Source: Lysobacteraceae bacterium (GTDB lineage: Bacteria; Pseudomonadota; Gammaproteobacteria; Xanthomonadales; Xanthomonadaceae). Taken from it: a stretch of DNA of 64,000 bases. Under the pieces are notes generated by a model. That model did no database searches, had not been told where the DNA came from, and saw nothing but the letters and a program-made list of their open reading frames with translations. Location of the stretch: positions 1 through 64,000 of the forward strand of contig QBLY01000009.1 of assembly GCA_003241895.1 (NCBI GenBank), read 5' to 3'. Both the position numbers and the translations under genes were made by a program. Below are positions 16,244 to 28,689 of this stretch, piece by piece (within the stretch, counting starts at the first letter, position 1; each line of letters opens with the position of its first letter).

Positions 16244-17202
16244 CGGGGCTGGCCGGGATGCGCACCGACGCGCAGCCCAGCCATCTCCCGGTGATGCTGG
16301 CGCAGGCGCTTGACGGCCTGCGGGTATTGGGGAATGGCAGGTACCTGGACGGCACGTTTGGCCGCGGCGGACACGCCCGCGCCGTGCTCGACCTGCTGGG
16401 CCCGGAGGGACGTTTGCTGGTGATGGACAAGGATCCCGAAGCGATCGCGACCGCCCACGCGCTGTTCAGCGCGGACTCGCGCGTCGCCATCTACCGGGGC
16501 TCGTTCGCCGACCTCGCGCAGTGGGATGAAACCGCCCCGGGCCTGGACGGCGCCTTCTTCGACCTGGGCGTTTCCTCGCCGCAGCTGGACGTGGCCGAGC
16601 GTGGCTTCAGCTTCAGCAAGGACGGCCCGCTGGACATGCGCATGGACCCCGACTCGGGCGAAAGCGCCGCCAACTGGCTTGCCCGCGCCACCGACACCGA
16701 GATCGCCGACGTGCTGTGGACCTACGGCGAGGAAAAGCTCAGCCGCAAGATCGGCCGCACCATCGTCGCGCGGCGCGACGAAACGCCGATCCTGCGCACG
16801 GCGCAGTTGGCCGACCTGATCGCTTCGGTGGTGGGTCGCGGCGACAGCAGGATCCACCCGGCCACCCGCAGCTTCCAGGCCATCCGCATCTTCATCAACC
16901 GCGAGCTGGTGGACCTCGAGCTCGGCCTGGACGCCGCCTTCGCCCGGCTCAAGCCCGGCGGCCGGCTGGTGGTGATCAGCTTCCACTCGCTGGAAGACCG
17001 CATCGTCAAGCGCTTCATCGCCGCGCACGCCAAGGCGCCGCCGGGCAACCGCCGCATGCCGGTGGAACAGGACTTCACGCCGACGCTGGTGGACGTCAGC
17101 GGCGCACTGCGCGCGCAGTACGCCGAGACCTCGGTCAACCCGCGCGCGCGCAGCGCGGTGATGCGGGTGGCCGAGAAGCTGCCGACGGAGGCCGCGGCAT
17201 GA
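16240..17202 (+). CDS. rsmH: 16S rRNA (cytosine-1402-N4) methyltransferase RsmH
   Basis: SAM-dependent enzyme that methylates N4 of C1402, the same nucleotide RsmI modifies on its ribose. 320 residues from the GTG at 16240 that overlaps mraZ; ATG at 16258 ([14 protein letters not shown]) is a reasonable alternative. The SAM site is [13 protein letters not shown] and the catalytic-domain signatures [17 protein letters not shown] and [11 protein letters not shown] are visible. Confidence 0.96.
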   Translation: MTGLAGMRTDAQPSHLPVMLAQALDGLRVLGNGRYLDGTFGRGGHARAVLDLLGPEGRLLVMDKDPEAIATAHALFSADSRVAIYRGSFADLAQWDETAPGLDGAFFDLGVSSPQLDVAERGFSFSKDGPLDMRMDPDSGESAANWLARATDTEIADVLWTYGEEKLSRKIGRTIVARRDETPILRTAQLADLIASVVGRGDSRIHPATRSFQAIRIFINRELVDLELGLDAAFARLKPGGRLVVISFHSLEDRIVKRFIAAHAKAPPGNRRMPVEQDFTPTLVDVSGALRAQYAETSVNPRARSAVMRVAEKLPTEAAA

Positions 17203-17468
17203 GCCTGCGCGACTTCCTGTTCGCACTGCTGGTGGCCTGCGTGCTGTCGAGCGCCATCGCCGTGGTGCACGCCCGGCACCTGCATCGCCAAGCCTACATC
17301 GCGCTGTCGAGCCTTGAGCAGGGCCGCGACGACCTCAACATCGAGTTCGGCCGCCTGCAGCTCGAGCAGGCCACATGGGCCGAAGCCAACCGCATCGAAC
17401 AGGTCGCCGGCACCCGCATCGGCATGAAGTACCCGACCGACGCCGACATCGTGGTGCTGCAGCCATGA
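17199..17468 (+). CDS. ftsL: Cell division protein FtsL
   Basis: Small bitopic membrane protein of the divisome; with FtsB and FtsQ it activates FtsWI. 89 residues: a short cytoplasmic N-terminus, one membrane segment (about 4-24) and a periplasmic coiled-coil-prone part (about 35-70) with the [15 protein letters not shown] pattern. Short and divergent like all FtsL proteins; position between rsmH and ftsI, with 4-nt overlaps on both sides, confirms the call. Confidence 0.93.
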   Translation: MSLRDFLFALLVACVLSSAIAVVHARHLHRQAYIALSSLEQGRDDLNIEFGRLQLEQATWAEANRIEQVAGTRIGMKYPTDADIVVLQP

Positions 17469-19243
17469 AGGTACAGCGCAGTACCTACAGCCTGAGGCAC
17501 CGCCTGCTGGCCATCTCCGTGGTGCTGGGCGTGTTCGGCGTGGTGCTGGTGGCGCGCGCCGCGCACCTGCAGTTGATCAGCCCCGACTTCTACCAGCAGC
17601 AGGGCGACGCCCGCTTCCTGCGCGAAGTGCCGATCGCCACCTCGCGCGGCACCATCACCGACCGCAACGGCGAGCCGCTGGCGATCTCGTCGCCGGTGGA
17701 GTCGGTGTGGGCCAATCCCAAGGAGCTGCTGCAGCACGGCGACCGCATGCCGCAGCTGGCCAAGGCGCTGGGCATCCCGCAGGACGTGCTGGAACAGCGC
17801 ATTTCCCAGCGTGCCGACAAGGAGTTCGTGTACCTGCGCCGGCACATGAACCCCGACATCGCCGATGAAGTGGTGGACATGGGCATCCCGGGCGTCTACT
17901 CACAGCGCGAGTTCCGCCGCTTCTACCCGCACGGCGAAGTGATGGCGCACGTGCTGGGCTTCACCAACATCGACGACCGCGGCCAGGAAGGCCTGGAGCT
18001 GGCGTTCGACGAGTGGCTGACCGGCAAGCCCGGCGCCCAGCAGATCATCCGCGACCGCCGCGGCCGCACGGTGGAAAACGTCGACCTGATCCGCGCCGCC
18101 GAGCCGGGCCACGACCTGACGCTGTCGATCGACCGGCGCATCCAGTACCTGGCCTACCGCGAGCTCAAGACCGCGCTGGTGGAGCGCGGCGCCAGCAGCG
18201 GCTCCATCGTGGTGCTGGACGTGCCCACCGGCGAGATCCTGGCGATGGTGAACCAGCCATCGTACAACCCCAATTCGCGCGACGGCTCGGGCCCCGAGAC
18301 GCAGCGCAACCGCGCCGTTACCGACGTGGTCGAACCGGGCTCGGTGATGAAGACGCTCACCCTGGCGGCGGCGCTGGAAAGCGGCAAGTTCACGCCCGAG
18401 TCGCTCATCGCCACCGCGCCCGGCTACATGCCGCTGCCGGGCGGCTACACGGTGAAGGACTTCCGCAACTACGGCACGCTCACCATGACCGGCGTGCTCA
18501 CCAAGAGCTCCAACGTCGGCGCGACCAAGATCGCCAGCGAGCTCACCAACGAACACCAGTACGACATGTACCACCGCTTCGGCCTGGGCCAGGCGTCGGG
18601 CAGCGGCTTCCCGGGCGAATCGTCCGGCGTGCTGCGCGCGCCAAACCTCTGGGGGCCGACCGAGAAAGCCACCGTCAGCTACGGCTACGGCCTGTCGGTG
18701 ACGCCGCTGCAGCTGGCGCGCGCCTACGCCGCCATCGGCAACGGTGGCCGCCTGCACGAGGCGACCTTCGTGAAGGGTTCCGACTCGGCCAGCGTGCAGG
18801 TGATCGATCCCGTGATCGCCGCGCAGCTGATGACGATGCTCGAAACCGTCACCAGCACCGACGGCACCGCCAGCCGCGCCGCGGTGATGGGCTACCGCGT
18901 GGCCGGCAAGACCGGCACCGTGCGCAAGGCCGGTGGCGGCAGCTACATCGCCAAGCGCTACGCGGCCGTGTTCGTCGGCCTGGTGCCGGCGTCGAACCCG
19001 AAGTTCGCCATGGCCGTGGTGATCCACGACCCGCAGGGCCTGGAATACGGCGGTGGCGCCGTGTCCGCGCCGATCTTCCACCACGTGATGGACGGCGCCC
19101 TGCGCCTGATGGACGTGCCGCCGGACAATATCGAGCAGTGGTTCACGGCGCAGGCCAAGAAGAAAGCGGCGACCGTGGCCGCGGCGCCTGCGCCGGCCCC
19201 GCCGGTGTTTGCCGTGCCGGCCGCTGCGGGGACCGTGCAGTGA
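17465..19243 (+). CDS. ftsI: Peptidoglycan D,D-transpeptidase FtsI (PBP3)
   Basis: Septal class B penicillin-binding protein, partner of FtsW. 592 residues: cytoplasmic tail, one membrane anchor (about 12-34), dimerisation domain, then the transpeptidase domain with S293-V-M-K, S348-S-N and K482-T-G motifs. The C-terminal tail is alanine- and proline-rich. ATG at 17465 overlaps ftsL by 4 nt. Confidence 0.97.
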   Translation: MKVQRSTYSLRHRLLAISVVLGVFGVVLVARAAHLQLISPDFYQQQGDARFLREVPIATSRGTITDRNGEPLAISSPVESVWANPKELLQHGDRMPQLAKALGIPQDVLEQRISQRADKEFVYLRRHMNPDIADEVVDMGIPGVYSQREFRRFYPHGEVMAHVLGFTNIDDRGQEGLELAFDEWLTGKPGAQQIIRDRRGRTVENVDLIRAAEPGHDLTLSIDRRIQYLAYRELKTALVERGASSGSIVVLDVPTGEILAMVNQPSYNPNSRDGSGPETQRNRAVTDVVEPGSVMKTLTLAAALESGKFTPESLIATAPGYMPLPGGYTVKDFRNYGTLTMTGVLTKSSNVGATKIASELTNEHQYDMYHRFGLGQASGSGFPGESSGVLRAPNLWGPTEKATVSYGYGLSVTPLQLARAYAAIGNGGRLHEATFVKGSDSASVQVIDPVIAAQLMTMLETVTSTDGTASRAAVMGYRVAGKTGTVRKAGGGSYIAKRYAAVFVGLVPASNPKFAMAVVIHDPQGLEYGGGAVSAPIFHHVMDGALRLMDVPPDNIEQWFTAQAKKKAATVAAAPAPAPPVFAVPAAAGTVQ

Positions 19244-20718
19244 GCCGCGCCATGCCGCTCAGCGCGCTGCTGCAGGGCGAGCCGTCGCTGCCGGCGGGCT
19301 TCGACCCGACGGTGGCCGGCCTGAGCGCCGACAGCCGCGGCCTGCGGCCGGGTGACGCCTTCATCGCGCTGGCTGGCGCCAGCACCCACGGCCTGCGCCA
19401 TGCCGCGCAGGTGAGCCAGGCCGGCGCCAGCGTGATCCTGTTCGAGCCGCCGGCGCCAGCGGACGGCGCGATGCCGGCCAACGCCGTCGCCGTGCCCGGC
19501 CTGCGTCGCCGGCAGGGCGAGTTGGCCGACCGTTTCTACGGCGGCCCGTCGCACGTGCTGGCGATGACCGGTGTCACCGGCACCAACGGCAAGACCTCCA
19601 CCGTGCAGCTGATCGCCCAGGCCCTGAGCCTGCACGGCGACGTCGCCGGCAGCATCGGCACCCTGGGCGCGGGCCTGCATGGCCAGCTGGTGGCCGGTGA
19701 GCGCACCACGCCCGACGTGATCGCCGTGCACCGCCTGCTGGCGGCCATGCGCGGCCAGGGCGCCACGCACGTAGCCATGGAAGTGTCCTCGCACGCGCTC
19801 GAGCAGGGTCGCGTCGACGCGGTGGCGTTCCGCATCGCGGTGTTCACCAACCTCACGCGCGACCACCTTGATTTCCACGGCACCATGGACGCCTACGGCG
19901 CCGCCAAGGCCAAGCTGTTCGCGTGGCCGACGCTGCAGGCGGTGGTGGTGAACCTGGATGACCCGTTCGGCCCGCCGCTGCTGGCGGGCGCGCGCGCCGG
20001 CGCGCGCCGCATCGGCCTGAGTTCGCGCGGGCATGCCGGTGCCGCGCTGCGCGCCGACCGCGTGGCGCTGGCGCCCGACGGCCTGCACTTCGACCTGGTG
20101 GAAGCGGGCGCGGCACATGCGATCGTTTCGCCGCTGCTGGGCCGCTTCAACGTCGACAACCTGCTGGCCGTGGCCGGTGCGCTGCGCGCGCTGGGCTGGT
20201 CGCTGGCGGACGTGGCGGCGATGCTGCCGCGGCTGTCGCCGGTGGGTGGCCGCATGGGCCGCGTCGGCGGCCGCAGCGGCCAGCCGCTGGTGGTGGTGGA
20301 CTACGCCCACACGCCCGACGCGCTGCAGCAGGCGCTGTCGAGCCTGCGCGAACACACGCCCGGACGCCTCACCTGCGTGTTCGGCTGCGGCGGCGAACGC
20401 GACGCCGGCAAACGCCCGTTGATGGCGGCCATCGCCCAGGCCGGCGCCGACGCGGTGGTGGTCACCGACGACAACCCCCGCCACGAAGACGGCGATGCCA
20501 TCGTGGCCGACATCGTCGCGGGCTTCACCCGTCGCGACGCCGTGGTGGTGCAGCGCGATCGCGCACGGGCGATCGGCGACGCCATCGCCGCCGCCGCCTC
20601 GGGCGACGTCGTCCTGGTAGCCGGCAAAGGCCACGAGCCCTACCAGGAAATCGCAGGCGTGAAGCACGCTTTCGACGACCTGGCCGTGGCCATGGCCGCG
20701 CTGGAGGCTCGCTCGTGA
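19240..20718 (+). CDS. murE: UDP-MurNAc-Ala-Glu:meso-diaminopimelate ligase
   Basis: Adds the third residue of the peptidoglycan stem peptide in the cytoplasm, using ATP. 492 residues from the GTG at 19240; ATG at 19252 is possible. The ATP loop is [14 protein letters not shown] and the DNPRHE motif in the C-terminal domain is the signature of meso-diaminopimelate specificity, so the wall is of the Gram-negative type. Overlaps ftsI and murF by 4 nt. Confidence 0.97.
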   Translation: MSRAMPLSALLQGEPSLPAGFDPTVAGLSADSRGLRPGDAFIALAGASTHGLRHAAQVSQAGASVILFEPPAPADGAMPANAVAVPGLRRRQGELADRFYGGPSHVLAMTGVTGTNGKTSTVQLIAQALSLHGDVAGSIGTLGAGLHGQLVAGERTTPDVIAVHRLLAAMRGQGATHVAMEVSSHALEQGRVDAVAFRIAVFTNLTRDHLDFHGTMDAYGAAKAKLFAWPTLQAVVVNLDDPFGPPLLAGARAGARRIGLSSRGHAGAALRADRVALAPDGLHFDLVEAGAAHAIVSPLLGRFNVDNLLAVAGALRALGWSLADVAAMLPRLSPVGGRMGRVGGRSGQPLVVVDYAHTPDALQQALSSLREHTPGRLTCVFGCGGERDAGKRPLMAAIAQAGADAVVVTDDNPRHEDGDAIVADIVAGFTRRDAVVVQRDRARAIGDAIAAAASGDVVLVAGKGHEPYQEIAGVKHAFDDLAVAMAALEARS

Positions 20719-22097
20719 GGCCGCTGATGCTGTCGCAGGTGGCGCGCTGGGTCGAGGGCCGGCATCTTGGCGACGACGTCGAGATCACGTCGGTGGCCAC
20801 CGACACCCGCACGCTGGCGCCGGGCGCCCTGTTCGTGGCGCTGCGCGGCGAGCGCCAGGACGGCCACCAGCTGGCCTCGCAGGCGCAGGCGGCCGGCGCA
20901 GTGGCGATGCTGGTGCATCATGAAGTGGACAGCCCGCTGCCGCAGGTACTGTGCGCCGACACCCAGGACGCACTGGGCGAACTGGCCGCGGGCCTGCAGC
21001 AGGGCCGCAGCGCCGTGGTGGTGGCGATCACCGGCAGCAACGGCAAGACCTCGGTGAAGGCGCTGGTGTACAGCATCCTGGCGCATGCCGGCCCCGCCTA
21101 TGCCAACCCGGGGAATTTCAACAACCAGATCGGCCTGCCGCTGGCGGTGATCGCCGCGCCGGAAGACGCGCGTTTCGCGATCTACGAGATGGGCGCCGGC
21201 CAGCCCGGCGACATCGCCTACCTCGCCAGCATCGCGCCGCCGCAGGTGTCGCTGGTGAACAACGTCATGCCCGCGCACATCGAGCGATTGGGTAGCCTGC
21301 TGGGCATTGCCGAAACCAAGGGCGCCATCTACGAAGCGCTGCCCGACGACGGCATCGCCGTGGTCAACGCCGACGATACCTTCGCGCCTTGGTTCACGCA
21401 GCGCATCGGCGCCCGCCGGACGCTGCGCTTTGGCTTGGAAAACAATGCCGATGTCTTCGCAACCGGGCTTCGCCACGCAGTGGACAGCACCCGCTTCCGG
21501 CTGCACACGCCGGCCGGGGCCGCCGACGTGGCGCTGCCGCTGCCCGGCCGCCACAGCGTGATGAATGCCCTGGCGGCCGCGTCGCTGGCCCTGGCAGCGG
21601 GCGCTTCCATGGACGACGTCGTGGCGGGCCTGGAGCATGCGCAGCCGGTGCCCGGGCGACAGATCCCGCATGCGCTGCGCAGCGGCGCGGTGCTGGTGGA
21701 CGACAGCTACAACGCCAACCCCGGGTCGGTGGCCGCGGCGATCGCCGCGCTGGCGCAGGCCGGCGGCGACGCGTGGCTGGTGCTGGGCGACATGATGGAG
21801 TTGGGCGAGGGCGCAGCCGTGCAGCACGCCGACATCGGCAGCCAGGCCAAGCGTGCCGGCATCGCCCGGCTTTGGACCGTGGGCGAGCTGAGCGCGGGTG
21901 CCTCGCGTGCATTCGGCGACGGCGCCCGGCATTTCAACGACCAGCCGGCGCTGGTGTTGGCGCTGCTGGCGGAACTGCAGCAAGCGCCGGCCGGCCTGCG
22001 CTGCCTGGTGAAGGGTTCGCGTTCGAGCGCGATGGACGAAGTGGTGGCTGCGGTACTGGCCGCCGACAGGCAAGGAGACGCCGACCATGCTGCTTGA
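20715..22097 (+). CDS. murF: UDP-MurNAc-tripeptide:D-Ala-D-Ala ligase
   Basis: Adds D-Ala-D-Ala to complete the UDP-MurNAc pentapeptide. 460 residues, Mur-ligase three-domain fold with the ATP loop [11 protein letters not shown] and the mid-domain NNQIGLPL stretch typical of MurF. GTG start at 20715 overlaps the murE stop; an ATG at 20727 is an alternative. It overlaps mraY by 11 nt, the longest overlap in the cluster. Confidence 0.97.
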   Translation: MRPLMLSQVARWVEGRHLGDDVEITSVATDTRTLAPGALFVALRGERQDGHQLASQAQAAGAVAMLVHHEVDSPLPQVLCADTQDALGELAAGLQQGRSAVVVAITGSNGKTSVKALVYSILAHAGPAYANPGNFNNQIGLPLAVIAAPEDARFAIYEMGAGQPGDIAYLASIAPPQVSLVNNVMPAHIERLGSLLGIAETKGAIYEALPDDGIAVVNADDTFAPWFTQRIGARRTLRFGLENNADVFATGLRHAVDSTRFRLHTPAGAADVALPLPGRHSVMNALAAASLALAAGASMDDVVAGLEHAQPVPGRQIPHALRSGAVLVDDSYNANPGSVAAAIAALAQAGGDAWLVLGDMMELGEGAAVQHADIGSQAKRAGIARLWTVGELSAGASRAFGDGARHFNDQPALVLALLAELQQAPAGLRCLVKGSRSSAMDEVVAAVLAADRQGDADHAA

Positions 22098-23169
22098 ACT
22101 GGCCCGTTGGCTGAACGAGATGGGCATGATGCCGCCGCTGTTCGGCTACATCACCTTCCGCGCCATCCTGGGCGCACTGACCGCACTGCTGCTGTCGCTG
22201 TGGCTGGGCCCGTACGTGATCGAGCGCCTGGCCCGCCTGAAGGGGGGCCAGCCGATCCGCACCGACGGCCCGCAGTCGCACTTCGCCAAGGCCGGCACGC
22301 CGACCATGGGCGGCACGCTGATCCTGCTGACCATCACGCTGTCCACGCTGCTGTGGGCCGACCTGCGCAATCGCTACGTGTGGGTGCTGCTGGCGGTGAT
22401 GTTGGCGTTCGGCGCGATCGGTTGGCTGGACGACTGGATAAAGATCGTCAGGCGCGACCCGAACGGCCTGAAGTCGCGGCACAAGTACGCGCTGCAGTCG
22501 GTGTTCGGGCTGGCGGCGGCGCTGTTCCTCTACTACACCGCCGACAACGCCAACGCGACCACGCTGTTCCTGCCGCTGCTCAAGGACTTCGCGCTGCCGC
22601 TGGGCGGGATGTTCGTGGTGCTGGCCTACTTCTGGATCGTCGGCTTCTCGAACGCGGTGAACCTCACCGACGGCTTGGACGGCCTGGCGATCATGCCGAC
22701 GGTGCTGGTGGCGGCGGCGCTGGGCATCTTCGCCTACGCCTCGGGCAACGCGGTGTTCTCGCAGTACCTGCAGATACCGGCGATCCCGGGCGCGGGCGAG
22801 ATCACCATCTTCTGCGCCGCCATCGCCGGCGCAGGCCTGGGATTCCTGTGGTTCAACACCTACCCCGCGATGGTGTTCATGGGCGACATCGGCGCGCTGG
22901 CGCTGGGCGCCGTGCTGGGCACCATCGCGGTGATCGTGCGCCAGGAGGCCATCCTGGTGGTGATGGGCGGCATCTTCGTGATCGAAACGCTGTCGGTGAT
23001 GATCCAGGTGGCCAGCTTCAAGCTCACCGGCCGCCGCGTGTTCCGCATGGCGCCCATCCACCACCACTTCGAGCTCAAGGGCTGGCCGGAGCCGCGCGTG
23101 ATCGTGCGCTTCTGGATCATCTCGGTGATGCTCGTGCTGGTCGGCCTCGCCACGCTGAAGGTGCGCTGA
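22087..23169 (+). CDS. mraY: Phospho-MurNAc-pentapeptide transferase MraY
   Basis: Polytopic membrane enzyme (10 predicted helices) that transfers phospho-MurNAc-pentapeptide to undecaprenyl phosphate, producing lipid I. 360 residues, the usual length. Catalytic aspartate motifs are visible: LDDWIK in the first cytoplasmic loop, NLTDGLDGL and [11 protein letters not shown]. The C-terminal MAPIHHHFE histidine motif is intact. Confidence 0.98.
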   Translation: MLLELARWLNEMGMMPPLFGYITFRAILGALTALLLSLWLGPYVIERLARLKGGQPIRTDGPQSHFAKAGTPTMGGTLILLTITLSTLLWADLRNRYVWVLLAVMLAFGAIGWLDDWIKIVRRDPNGLKSRHKYALQSVFGLAAALFLYYTADNANATTLFLPLLKDFALPLGGMFVVLAYFWIVGFSNAVNLTDGLDGLAIMPTVLVAAALGIFAYASGNAVFSQYLQIPAIPGAGEITIFCAAIAGAGLGFLWFNTYPAMVFMGDIGALALGAVLGTIAVIVRQEAILVVMGGIFVIETLSVMIQVASFKLTGRRVFRMAPIHHHFELKGWPEPRVIVRFWIISVMLVLVGLATLKVR

Positions 23170-23170
23170 G

Positions 23171-24484
23171 ATGAACCCGACCGACCGCGCCCACCAGGCC
23201 ACCAAGCTCGACGCCATCACCGGCCGGTACGACCCGGTGCTGCTGCTGGTGACACTGGCGCTGGCGGGACTGGGCGTGGTGATGGTGGCGTCGAGCTCGA
23301 TCGCCATCGCCGAAGGCCTGGACGTGGGGCCGTTCTACTTCCTCACCCGCCACCTGGTGTTCCTGGCCATTGGCGGCGCCACGGCCTGGGGCCTGATGCG
23401 CATTGAGCTCAAGCTGGTGGAGAAGTACAGCCACCTGCTGCTGGCGCTGTGTTTCCTGATGCTGCTGGCGGTGTTCCTGCCCGGCATCGGCCGCACCGTA
23501 AACGGCGCGCAGCGCTGGATCAACCTGGGCATCGCCGGCTTCCAGGCTGTCGAGGCGGTGAAGCTGATGTTCATCATCTGGCTGGCCAGCTACCTGGTGC
23601 GATACCGCGACGAGATCGCCCAGCAGTGGATGGCGCTGATCAAGCCGCTGGCCGTCGCCATGGCCATCGTGGTGCTGCTGCTGCTGCAGCCCGACTTCGG
23701 CTCGGCCGCGCTGCTGCTGGCCATCACCGGCGGCATGGTGTGGCTGGGCGGCGCGCGCATCCGCAACCTGCTGATACCGGCCGGCGTGGTGCTGCCGCTG
23801 TTGGCCCTGGTGGCCATCGCCGAGCCCTACCGGGTGCGTCGCCTGACCTCGTTCCGCGACCCCTGGGCAGACCCGTTCAACGACGGCTTCCAGCTGACCC
23901 AGGCGCTGATCGCGATCGGTCGCGGCGAGTGGTTCGGCGTCGGCCTGGGCGCCAGCGTGCAGAAGCTCTTCTACCTGCCCGAGGCGCACACCGACTTCAT
24001 TTTCTCGGTGACGGCCGAGGAGCTGGGCTTTGCCGGTTCGTTCGCCATCATCGCGCTGTTCGGCATCTTCACCTGGCGCGCCTTCAACATCGGCCTGCGG
24101 GCGATCGAGATGCGGCGGCACTTCGCCGGCTTCTGCGCCTTCGGCGTCGGCCTGTGGATCAGCCTGCAGGCCTTCGTCTCGATCGGCGTGAACCTGGGGC
24201 TGCTGCCGACCAAGGGCCTGACGCTGCCGTTGATTTCTTCGGGCGGCTCCAGCGTGATGATGACCTGCGTGGCCATCGGCCTGCTGCTGCGCGTGAGCTA
24301 CGAGCTTGACCGAGCCGAGCGACAGGTGGCGCGCCTGCGCGGCGCTGACCTGCCGACGCCGGACCCGGGCGAGGGCAGGGCGGACACGCCGGCCGCCACC
24401 ACGGCGCCGACCAACACGGCCCACGCCGTGGCGCCGCGAGGCTCGCGCCATCGCATCGAGCCCAAGATCGGAGCGGTGGCATGA
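23171..24484 (+). CDS. ftsW: Septal peptidoglycan glycosyltransferase FtsW
   Basis: SEDS-family membrane protein that polymerises lipid II at the septum together with FtsI. 437 residues with about ten membrane helices. The catalytic-aspartate region is QPDFGSA, and the [11 protein letters not shown] and PLISSGGSS signatures are clear. The last roughly 60 residues form a polar, proline- and alanine-rich cytoplasmic tail. ATG one nucleotide after the mraY stop. Confidence 0.97.
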   Translation: MNPTDRAHQATKLDAITGRYDPVLLLVTLALAGLGVVMVASSSIAIAEGLDVGPFYFLTRHLVFLAIGGATAWGLMRIELKLVEKYSHLLLALCFLMLLAVFLPGIGRTVNGAQRWINLGIAGFQAVEAVKLMFIIWLASYLVRYRDEIAQQWMALIKPLAVAMAIVVLLLLQPDFGSAALLLAITGGMVWLGGARIRNLLIPAGVVLPLLALVAIAEPYRVRRLTSFRDPWADPFNDGFQLTQALIAIGRGEWFGVGLGASVQKLFYLPEAHTDFIFSVTAEELGFAGSFAIIALFGIFTWRAFNIGLRAIEMRRHFAGFCAFGVGLWISLQAFVSIGVNLGLLPTKGLTLPLISSGGSSVMMTCVAIGLLLRVSYELDRAERQVARLRGADLPTPDPGEGRADTPAATTAPTNTAHAVAPRGSRHRIEPKIGAVA

Positions 24485-25557
24485 ACGCGCCCGTGCTGAT
24501 CCTGGCCGGCGGTACCGGTGGCCACATCTTCCCGGGCCTGGCGGTGGCACAGGCGCTGCGCGCGCGCGACGTGCCGGTGGTGTGGCTGGGTTCGGCGGGC
24601 GGCATGGAAACAAGGCTGGTGCCCCAGGCCGGCATACGCATCGAAACCATTGCCGTGAGCGGCCTGCGCGGCAAGGGCTTCGCGACCTTGCTCAAGGCAC
24701 CGGTACTGCTGATGCGCTCGCTCTGGCAGGCGCTTTCCATCCTGCGCCGCCTGCGCCCGCGGGCCGTGCTGAGCTTCGGTGGCTATGCTGCTGGCCCGGG
24801 TGGACTGGCGGCGTGGCTGCTGCGCCGGCCGCTGCTGGTGCATGAACAGAACCGCGCGCCGGGACTGACCAACCGCGTGCTGGCGCGCTTTGCGCAGCGC
24901 GTACTGTGCGGATTCCCGGGCAGCTTCACCGATCGCGACGCCGAAGCCGTCGGCAATCCGGTGCGCCCGGAGATCGCGGCGCTGCCGTCGCCCGCCGATC
25001 GCTTCGCCGGCCGCGAGGGTGCGGTGCGCCTGCTGGTGCTGGGCGGCAGCCAGGGCGCCTACAGCTTGAACGTCGTGCTGCCGCAGGTGCTGGCGCGCGT
25101 GCCGCAGGCCCAGCGCCCGCAGGTGCGCCACCAGTGCGGCGAGCGCCACGCCGACAAGGCGCGCGCCGCCTACGCCCAGGCGGGCGTCGAGGCCAACATC
25201 GAACCCTTCATCGCCGACATGGCCGCCGCCTATGCCTGGGCCGACCTGGTGGTGTGCCGCGCCGGTGCGCTTACCCTGGCCGAGCTGTGCGCCGCCGGCG
25301 TGGGTTCGCTGCTGGTGCCGTTTCCCAACGCGGTGGACGACCACCAGACCCGCAACGCCGAATACCTGGTGGAGCGCGGCGCTGCCGCCATCGTCGCCGA
25401 GGGCGAGGGCTTCGCCGAACGCCTGCTGGCTGCGGCCCAGCCGCTGCTGGGCGATGCGCCGCGCCGGCTTGCCATGGCCCAGGCCGCGCGCGCCGCCGCG
25501 CAGCCGCAGGCCGCGCAACGCGTGGCGCAGATCGTCATCGAAGAGGCCCGCGCATGA
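24481..25557 (+). CDS. murG: UDP-GlcNAc:lipid I N-acetylglucosaminyltransferase MurG
   Basis: Peripheral inner-membrane GT28 enzyme that makes lipid II from lipid I. 358 residues with the N-terminal G-loop [14 protein letters not shown], the [11 protein letters not shown] loop, [12 protein letters not shown], and the C-terminal donor site [13 protein letters not shown]. Overlaps ftsW and murC by ATGA. Confidence 0.97.
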   Translation: MNAPVLILAGGTGGHIFPGLAVAQALRARDVPVVWLGSAGGMETRLVPQAGIRIETIAVSGLRGKGFATLLKAPVLLMRSLWQALSILRRLRPRAVLSFGGYAAGPGGLAAWLLRRPLLVHEQNRAPGLTNRVLARFAQRVLCGFPGSFTDRDAEAVGNPVRPEIAALPSPADRFAGREGAVRLLVLGGSQGAYSLNVVLPQVLARVPQAQRPQVRHQCGERHADKARAAYAQAGVEANIEPFIADMAAAYAWADLVVCRAGALTLAELCAAGVGSLLVPFPNAVDDHQTRNAEYLVERGAAAIVAEGEGFAERLLAAAQPLLGDAPRRLAMAQAARAAAQPQAAQRVAQIVIEEARA

Positions 25558-26990
25558 TCCGCCGCCGACTGCAGGAATCGGGTGACCTGGCGCGCGCCTT
25601 CCCGCGCGTGCACTTTATCGGCATCGGCGGCGTCGGCATGAGCGGCATCGCCGAAGTGCTGGTGACGCTGGGCTACCAGGTGTCGGGCTCGGACCAGAGC
25701 GACTCGGCGGCCACGCGCCGCCTGGCGTCGCTGGGCGCCACCGTGCACCGCGGCCATGCCGTGGGCAACATCGCCGGTGCCGACGTGGTGGTGGTGTCGA
25801 GCGCCATCAGCGCCAGCAACCCCGAACTTGCGGCTGCGCACGCGCAGCGCATCCCGGTGGTGCCGCGCGCCGAGATGCTGGCCGAACTGATGCGCTTCAA
25901 GCGCGGCATCGCCATTGCCGGCACCCACGGCAAGACCACCACCACGTCGCTGGCGGCCAGCGTGCTCAGCGAAGGCGGGCTGGACCCGACCTTCGTGATC
26001 GGCGGCCAGCTGCTGTCGGCCGGTGCCAACGCGCGGCTGGGCGGCGGCCAGTGGCTGGTGGCGGAAGCCGACGAGAGCGACGGCAGCTTCCTGCGCCTGA
26101 ACCCGCTGGTGGCCGTGATCACCAACATCGACGCCGACCATCTTGAGAACTACGGCGGCGACTTCGAGCGCGTGAAGGCCGCCTTCAACGAATTCCTGCA
26201 CCGCCTGCCGTTCTACGGGCTGGCCGTGCTGTGCGTGGACGACGCCGAAGTGGCCGCGCTGGCGGCACAGACGCCGCGCCACCTGGTGACCTACGGCATC
26301 GACCAGCCGGCCGACGTGTCCGCCAGCGACGTGCGCCAGGAAGGCCCGTGCATGCGCTTCACGCTGCACCTGCCCGAGAGCGCGCCGCAGGACGTGACCC
26401 TGAACCTGCCGGGTCGCCACAACGTGCTCAACGCGCTGGCCGCCGCCGCCATCGGCTGGCAGCTGGGCGTGGAGCCAGCGCAGATCGCGTCGGCCCTGCA
26501 CAAGTTCCAGGGCATCGGCCGCCGCTTCAATCTCAAGGGCGAACTGGACTTCGGCCGCGGCAAGGCGCTGCTGGTGGACGACTACGGCCACCACCCCAAG
26601 GAGCTGGAAGCCGTGTTCGAGGCCGCCCGCGGCGGCTGGCCCGAGCGCCGGCTGGTGGTGGCGTTCCAGCCGCATCGCTACACCCGCACGCGCGACCTGT
26701 TCGACGATTTCGCCGCGGTGCTTTCCAGCGCCGACGCCGTCGTGCTGACCGAGGTCTACGCCGCGGGCGAAGCGCCGATCATCGGCGCCGACGCCAAATC
26801 GCTGGCGCGCGCCATCCGCGCCCGCGGCCGCATCGATCCCGTGGTGGCCGGCAGCGCGCGTGAACTGCCCGCCGTGCTGGCCGACCTGCTGGCCGACGGC
26901 GACCTGCTGCTGATGATGGGCGCGGGCGACATCGGTTACGTGGCCGCGGACCTCGCAGCCCACGGCATCCACGGGGAACCGCAGGCATGA
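25554..26990 (+). CDS. murC: UDP-N-acetylmuramate:L-alanine ligase
   Basis: First amino-acid-adding ligase of the stem peptide. 478 residues; Rossmann N-terminus [19 protein letters not shown] loop [12 protein letters not shown], and DDYGHHPKE in the C-terminal domain. The start [10 protein letters not shown] at 25554 sits on the murG stop and is the only one that fits the domain start; the open frame extends upstream inside murG. Confidence 0.97.
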   Translation: MIRRRLQESGDLARAFPRVHFIGIGGVGMSGIAEVLVTLGYQVSGSDQSDSAATRRLASLGATVHRGHAVGNIAGADVVVVSSAISASNPELAAAHAQRIPVVPRAEMLAELMRFKRGIAIAGTHGKTTTTSLAASVLSEGGLDPTFVIGGQLLSAGANARLGGGQWLVAEADESDGSFLRLNPLVAVITNIDADHLENYGGDFERVKAAFNEFLHRLPFYGLAVLCVDDAEVAALAAQTPRHLVTYGIDQPADVSASDVRQEGPCMRFTLHLPESAPQDVTLNLPGRHNVLNALAAAAIGWQLGVEPAQIASALHKFQGIGRRFNLKGELDFGRGKALLVDDYGHHPKELEAVFEAARGGWPERRLVVAFQPHRYTRTRDLFDDFAAVLSSADAVVLTEVYAAGEAPIIGADAKSLARAIRARGRIDPVVAGSARELPAVLADLLADGDLLLMMGAGDIGYVAADLAAHGIHGEPQA

Positions 26991-27949
26991 CGCCGATCCC
27001 CGCCCTGCGCATCCGCGACGCCAAGGCTTTTGGCCGCGTGGCCGTGCTGATGGGCGGCACCAGCGCCGAGCGCGAGGTGTCGCTCAACTCCGGCGCCAAC
27101 GTGCTCGACGCGCTGCGCGCCCGGGGCGTGGATGCCCACGCCGTGGACGGCATCCCGGCGCTGATCGAGCTGCTGCGCGGCAGGCAGTTCGACCGCGTGT
27201 TCAACATCCTGCATGGCAACAAGGGCGGCGGCGAAGACGGCGTGCTGCAGGGCCTGCTCGAGGCGCTGCAGGTGCCCTATACCGGCTCGGGCGTGCTGGG
27301 TTCGGCGCTGGGCATGGACAAGATCCGCACCAAGCAGGTCTGGCTTTCGCTGGGCCTGCCGACGCCGCGCTACGCGCGCCTGGCGCCGGGCGACGACATC
27401 AAGGCCGCGGCGCTGGAGCTGGGCCTGCCGGTGATCGTGAAGCCGTCGTGCGAAGGCTCCAGCGTGGGCGTGTCGCGCGTGTTCAACCAGGCCGACCTGG
27501 CGGCCGCCATCGACCTCGCCGCACGCTACCCGGGCGAACTGCTGATGGAGCAGATGATCGTTGGCGGTGAATACACCGTCGGCATCCTGGGCGACGTAGC
27601 GCTGCCCAGCATCCGCATCGTGCCGGCAGGTGAGTACTACGACTACCACGCCAAGTACGTGGCCGACGACACCCAGTACCTGTGCCCCGGCCTGGACGGG
27701 GCGGCCGAGGCGCAGATGCAGGCACAGGCACTGGCCGCGTTCCGCGCGGCCGGCTGCAGCGGCTGGGGCCGGGTGGACGTGATGCGTGACCGCGACGGCG
27801 GCAACTTCCTGCTCGAAGTGAACACCGCGCCGGGCATGACCAGCCACTCGCTGGTGCCCAAGGCCGCCGGCCAGCTCGGAGTTTGCTTCGAAGAACTTTG
27901 CTGGCGCGTGCTCGAAACCAGCCTGCCGCAGGAGGACGCCCGCCCGTGA
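26987..27949 (+). CDS. ddlB: D-alanine:D-alanine ligase
   Basis: ATP-grasp ligase making the D-Ala-D-Ala dipeptide used by MurF. 320 residues: [15 protein letters not shown] at the N-terminus, the [11 protein letters not shown] loop, [15 protein letters not shown] and the C-terminal ATP-grasp motif [13 protein letters not shown]. Linked by 4-nt overlaps to murC and ftsQ. Confidence 0.97.
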   Translation: MTPIPALRIRDAKAFGRVAVLMGGTSAEREVSLNSGANVLDALRARGVDAHAVDGIPALIELLRGRQFDRVFNILHGNKGGGEDGVLQGLLEALQVPYTGSGVLGSALGMDKIRTKQVWLSLGLPTPRYARLAPGDDIKAAALELGLPVIVKPSCEGSSVGVSRVFNQADLAAAIDLAARYPGELLMEQMIVGGEYTVGILGDVALPSIRIVPAGEYYDYHAKYVADDTQYLCPGLDGAAEAQMQAQALAAFRAAGCSGWGRVDVMRDRDGGNFLLEVNTAPGMTSHSLVPKAAGQLGVCFEELCWRVLETSLPQEDARP

Positions 27950-28689
27950 ACACCCTGCTGCGCATCCTGGCCTGGACGCTCGCGATCGTGCTGGTGGCGC
28001 TGCCCGTGGTGGCCGTGCTCAACGGTTGGATCGCAGGCGAACGCTGGCCCATGCGCAGCCTGGCGGTCACCGGCGAGTTCCACCAGGTGGACGAGGCGCA
28101 GGTGCGCGAAGCCGTGCTGCCGATGGTGCAGCAGGGCTTCTTCGCCGTGGACCTGAACCAGGTGCGCGACGCCGTGTCGAAGCTGGCGTGGGTGGAGCGG
28201 GTGGAAGTGCGCAAGCGCTGGCCCGACCGCCTGGAAGTCAGCCTGTCCGAACACACCCCGGTGGCGCGCTGGAGCGACGGCCGCATGCTGTCCGAGGACG
28301 GCAAGCTGTTCGCCGCCCCCGACGGTGCCGGCGCCGAGCTGCCGATGTTCGAAGGGCCCGAGCCGCGCGTCAGCGAACTGATGGCATTCCACAGCCTGGC
28401 CCGCCCGCTGTTCCTGCCGCTGGGCCTGAAGGTCGACACCGTGACCCTAAGCGCGCGCGGCAGCTGGAGCCTGCTGCTGGACGACGGCACCCGCATCGAG
28501 GCCGGCCGCGGCGAGCCGCAGGCGCGCCTGGCGCGCTTCGCCCGCATGTTGCCCGGCATCCGCGCCGCCGACCCGCGCCTGCTGGTGCGCGCCGACCTGC
28601 GCTACACCAACGGTTTCACCCTCGTCTGGCAGGACGCCCCCGCGCCGCCGGTCACTCCCCCCGCTTACGCACCCCAGGCCAACACATGA
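27946..28689 (+). CDS. ftsQ: Cell division protein FtsQ
   Basis: Bitopic divisome protein that recruits FtsL/FtsB. 247 residues: membrane segment about 7-29, then a POTRA domain (about 37-105; the first strand contains [10 protein letters not shown]) and a beta domain with the [18 protein letters not shown] stretch. The start is GTG at 27946, overlapping the ddlB stop; no ATG is close enough to preserve the membrane segment. The stop overlaps ftsA. Confidence 0.95.
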   Translation: MNTLLRILAWTLAIVLVALPVVAVLNGWIAGERWPMRSLAVTGEFHQVDEAQVREAVLPMVQQGFFAVDLNQVRDAVSKLAWVERVEVRKRWPDRLEVSLSEHTPVARWSDGRMLSEDGKLFAAPDGAGAELPMFEGPEPRVSELMAFHSLARPLFLPLGLKVDTVTLSARGSWSLLLDDGTRIEAGRGEPQARLARFARMLPGIRAADPRLLVRADLRYTNGFTLVWQDAPAPPVTPPAYAPQANT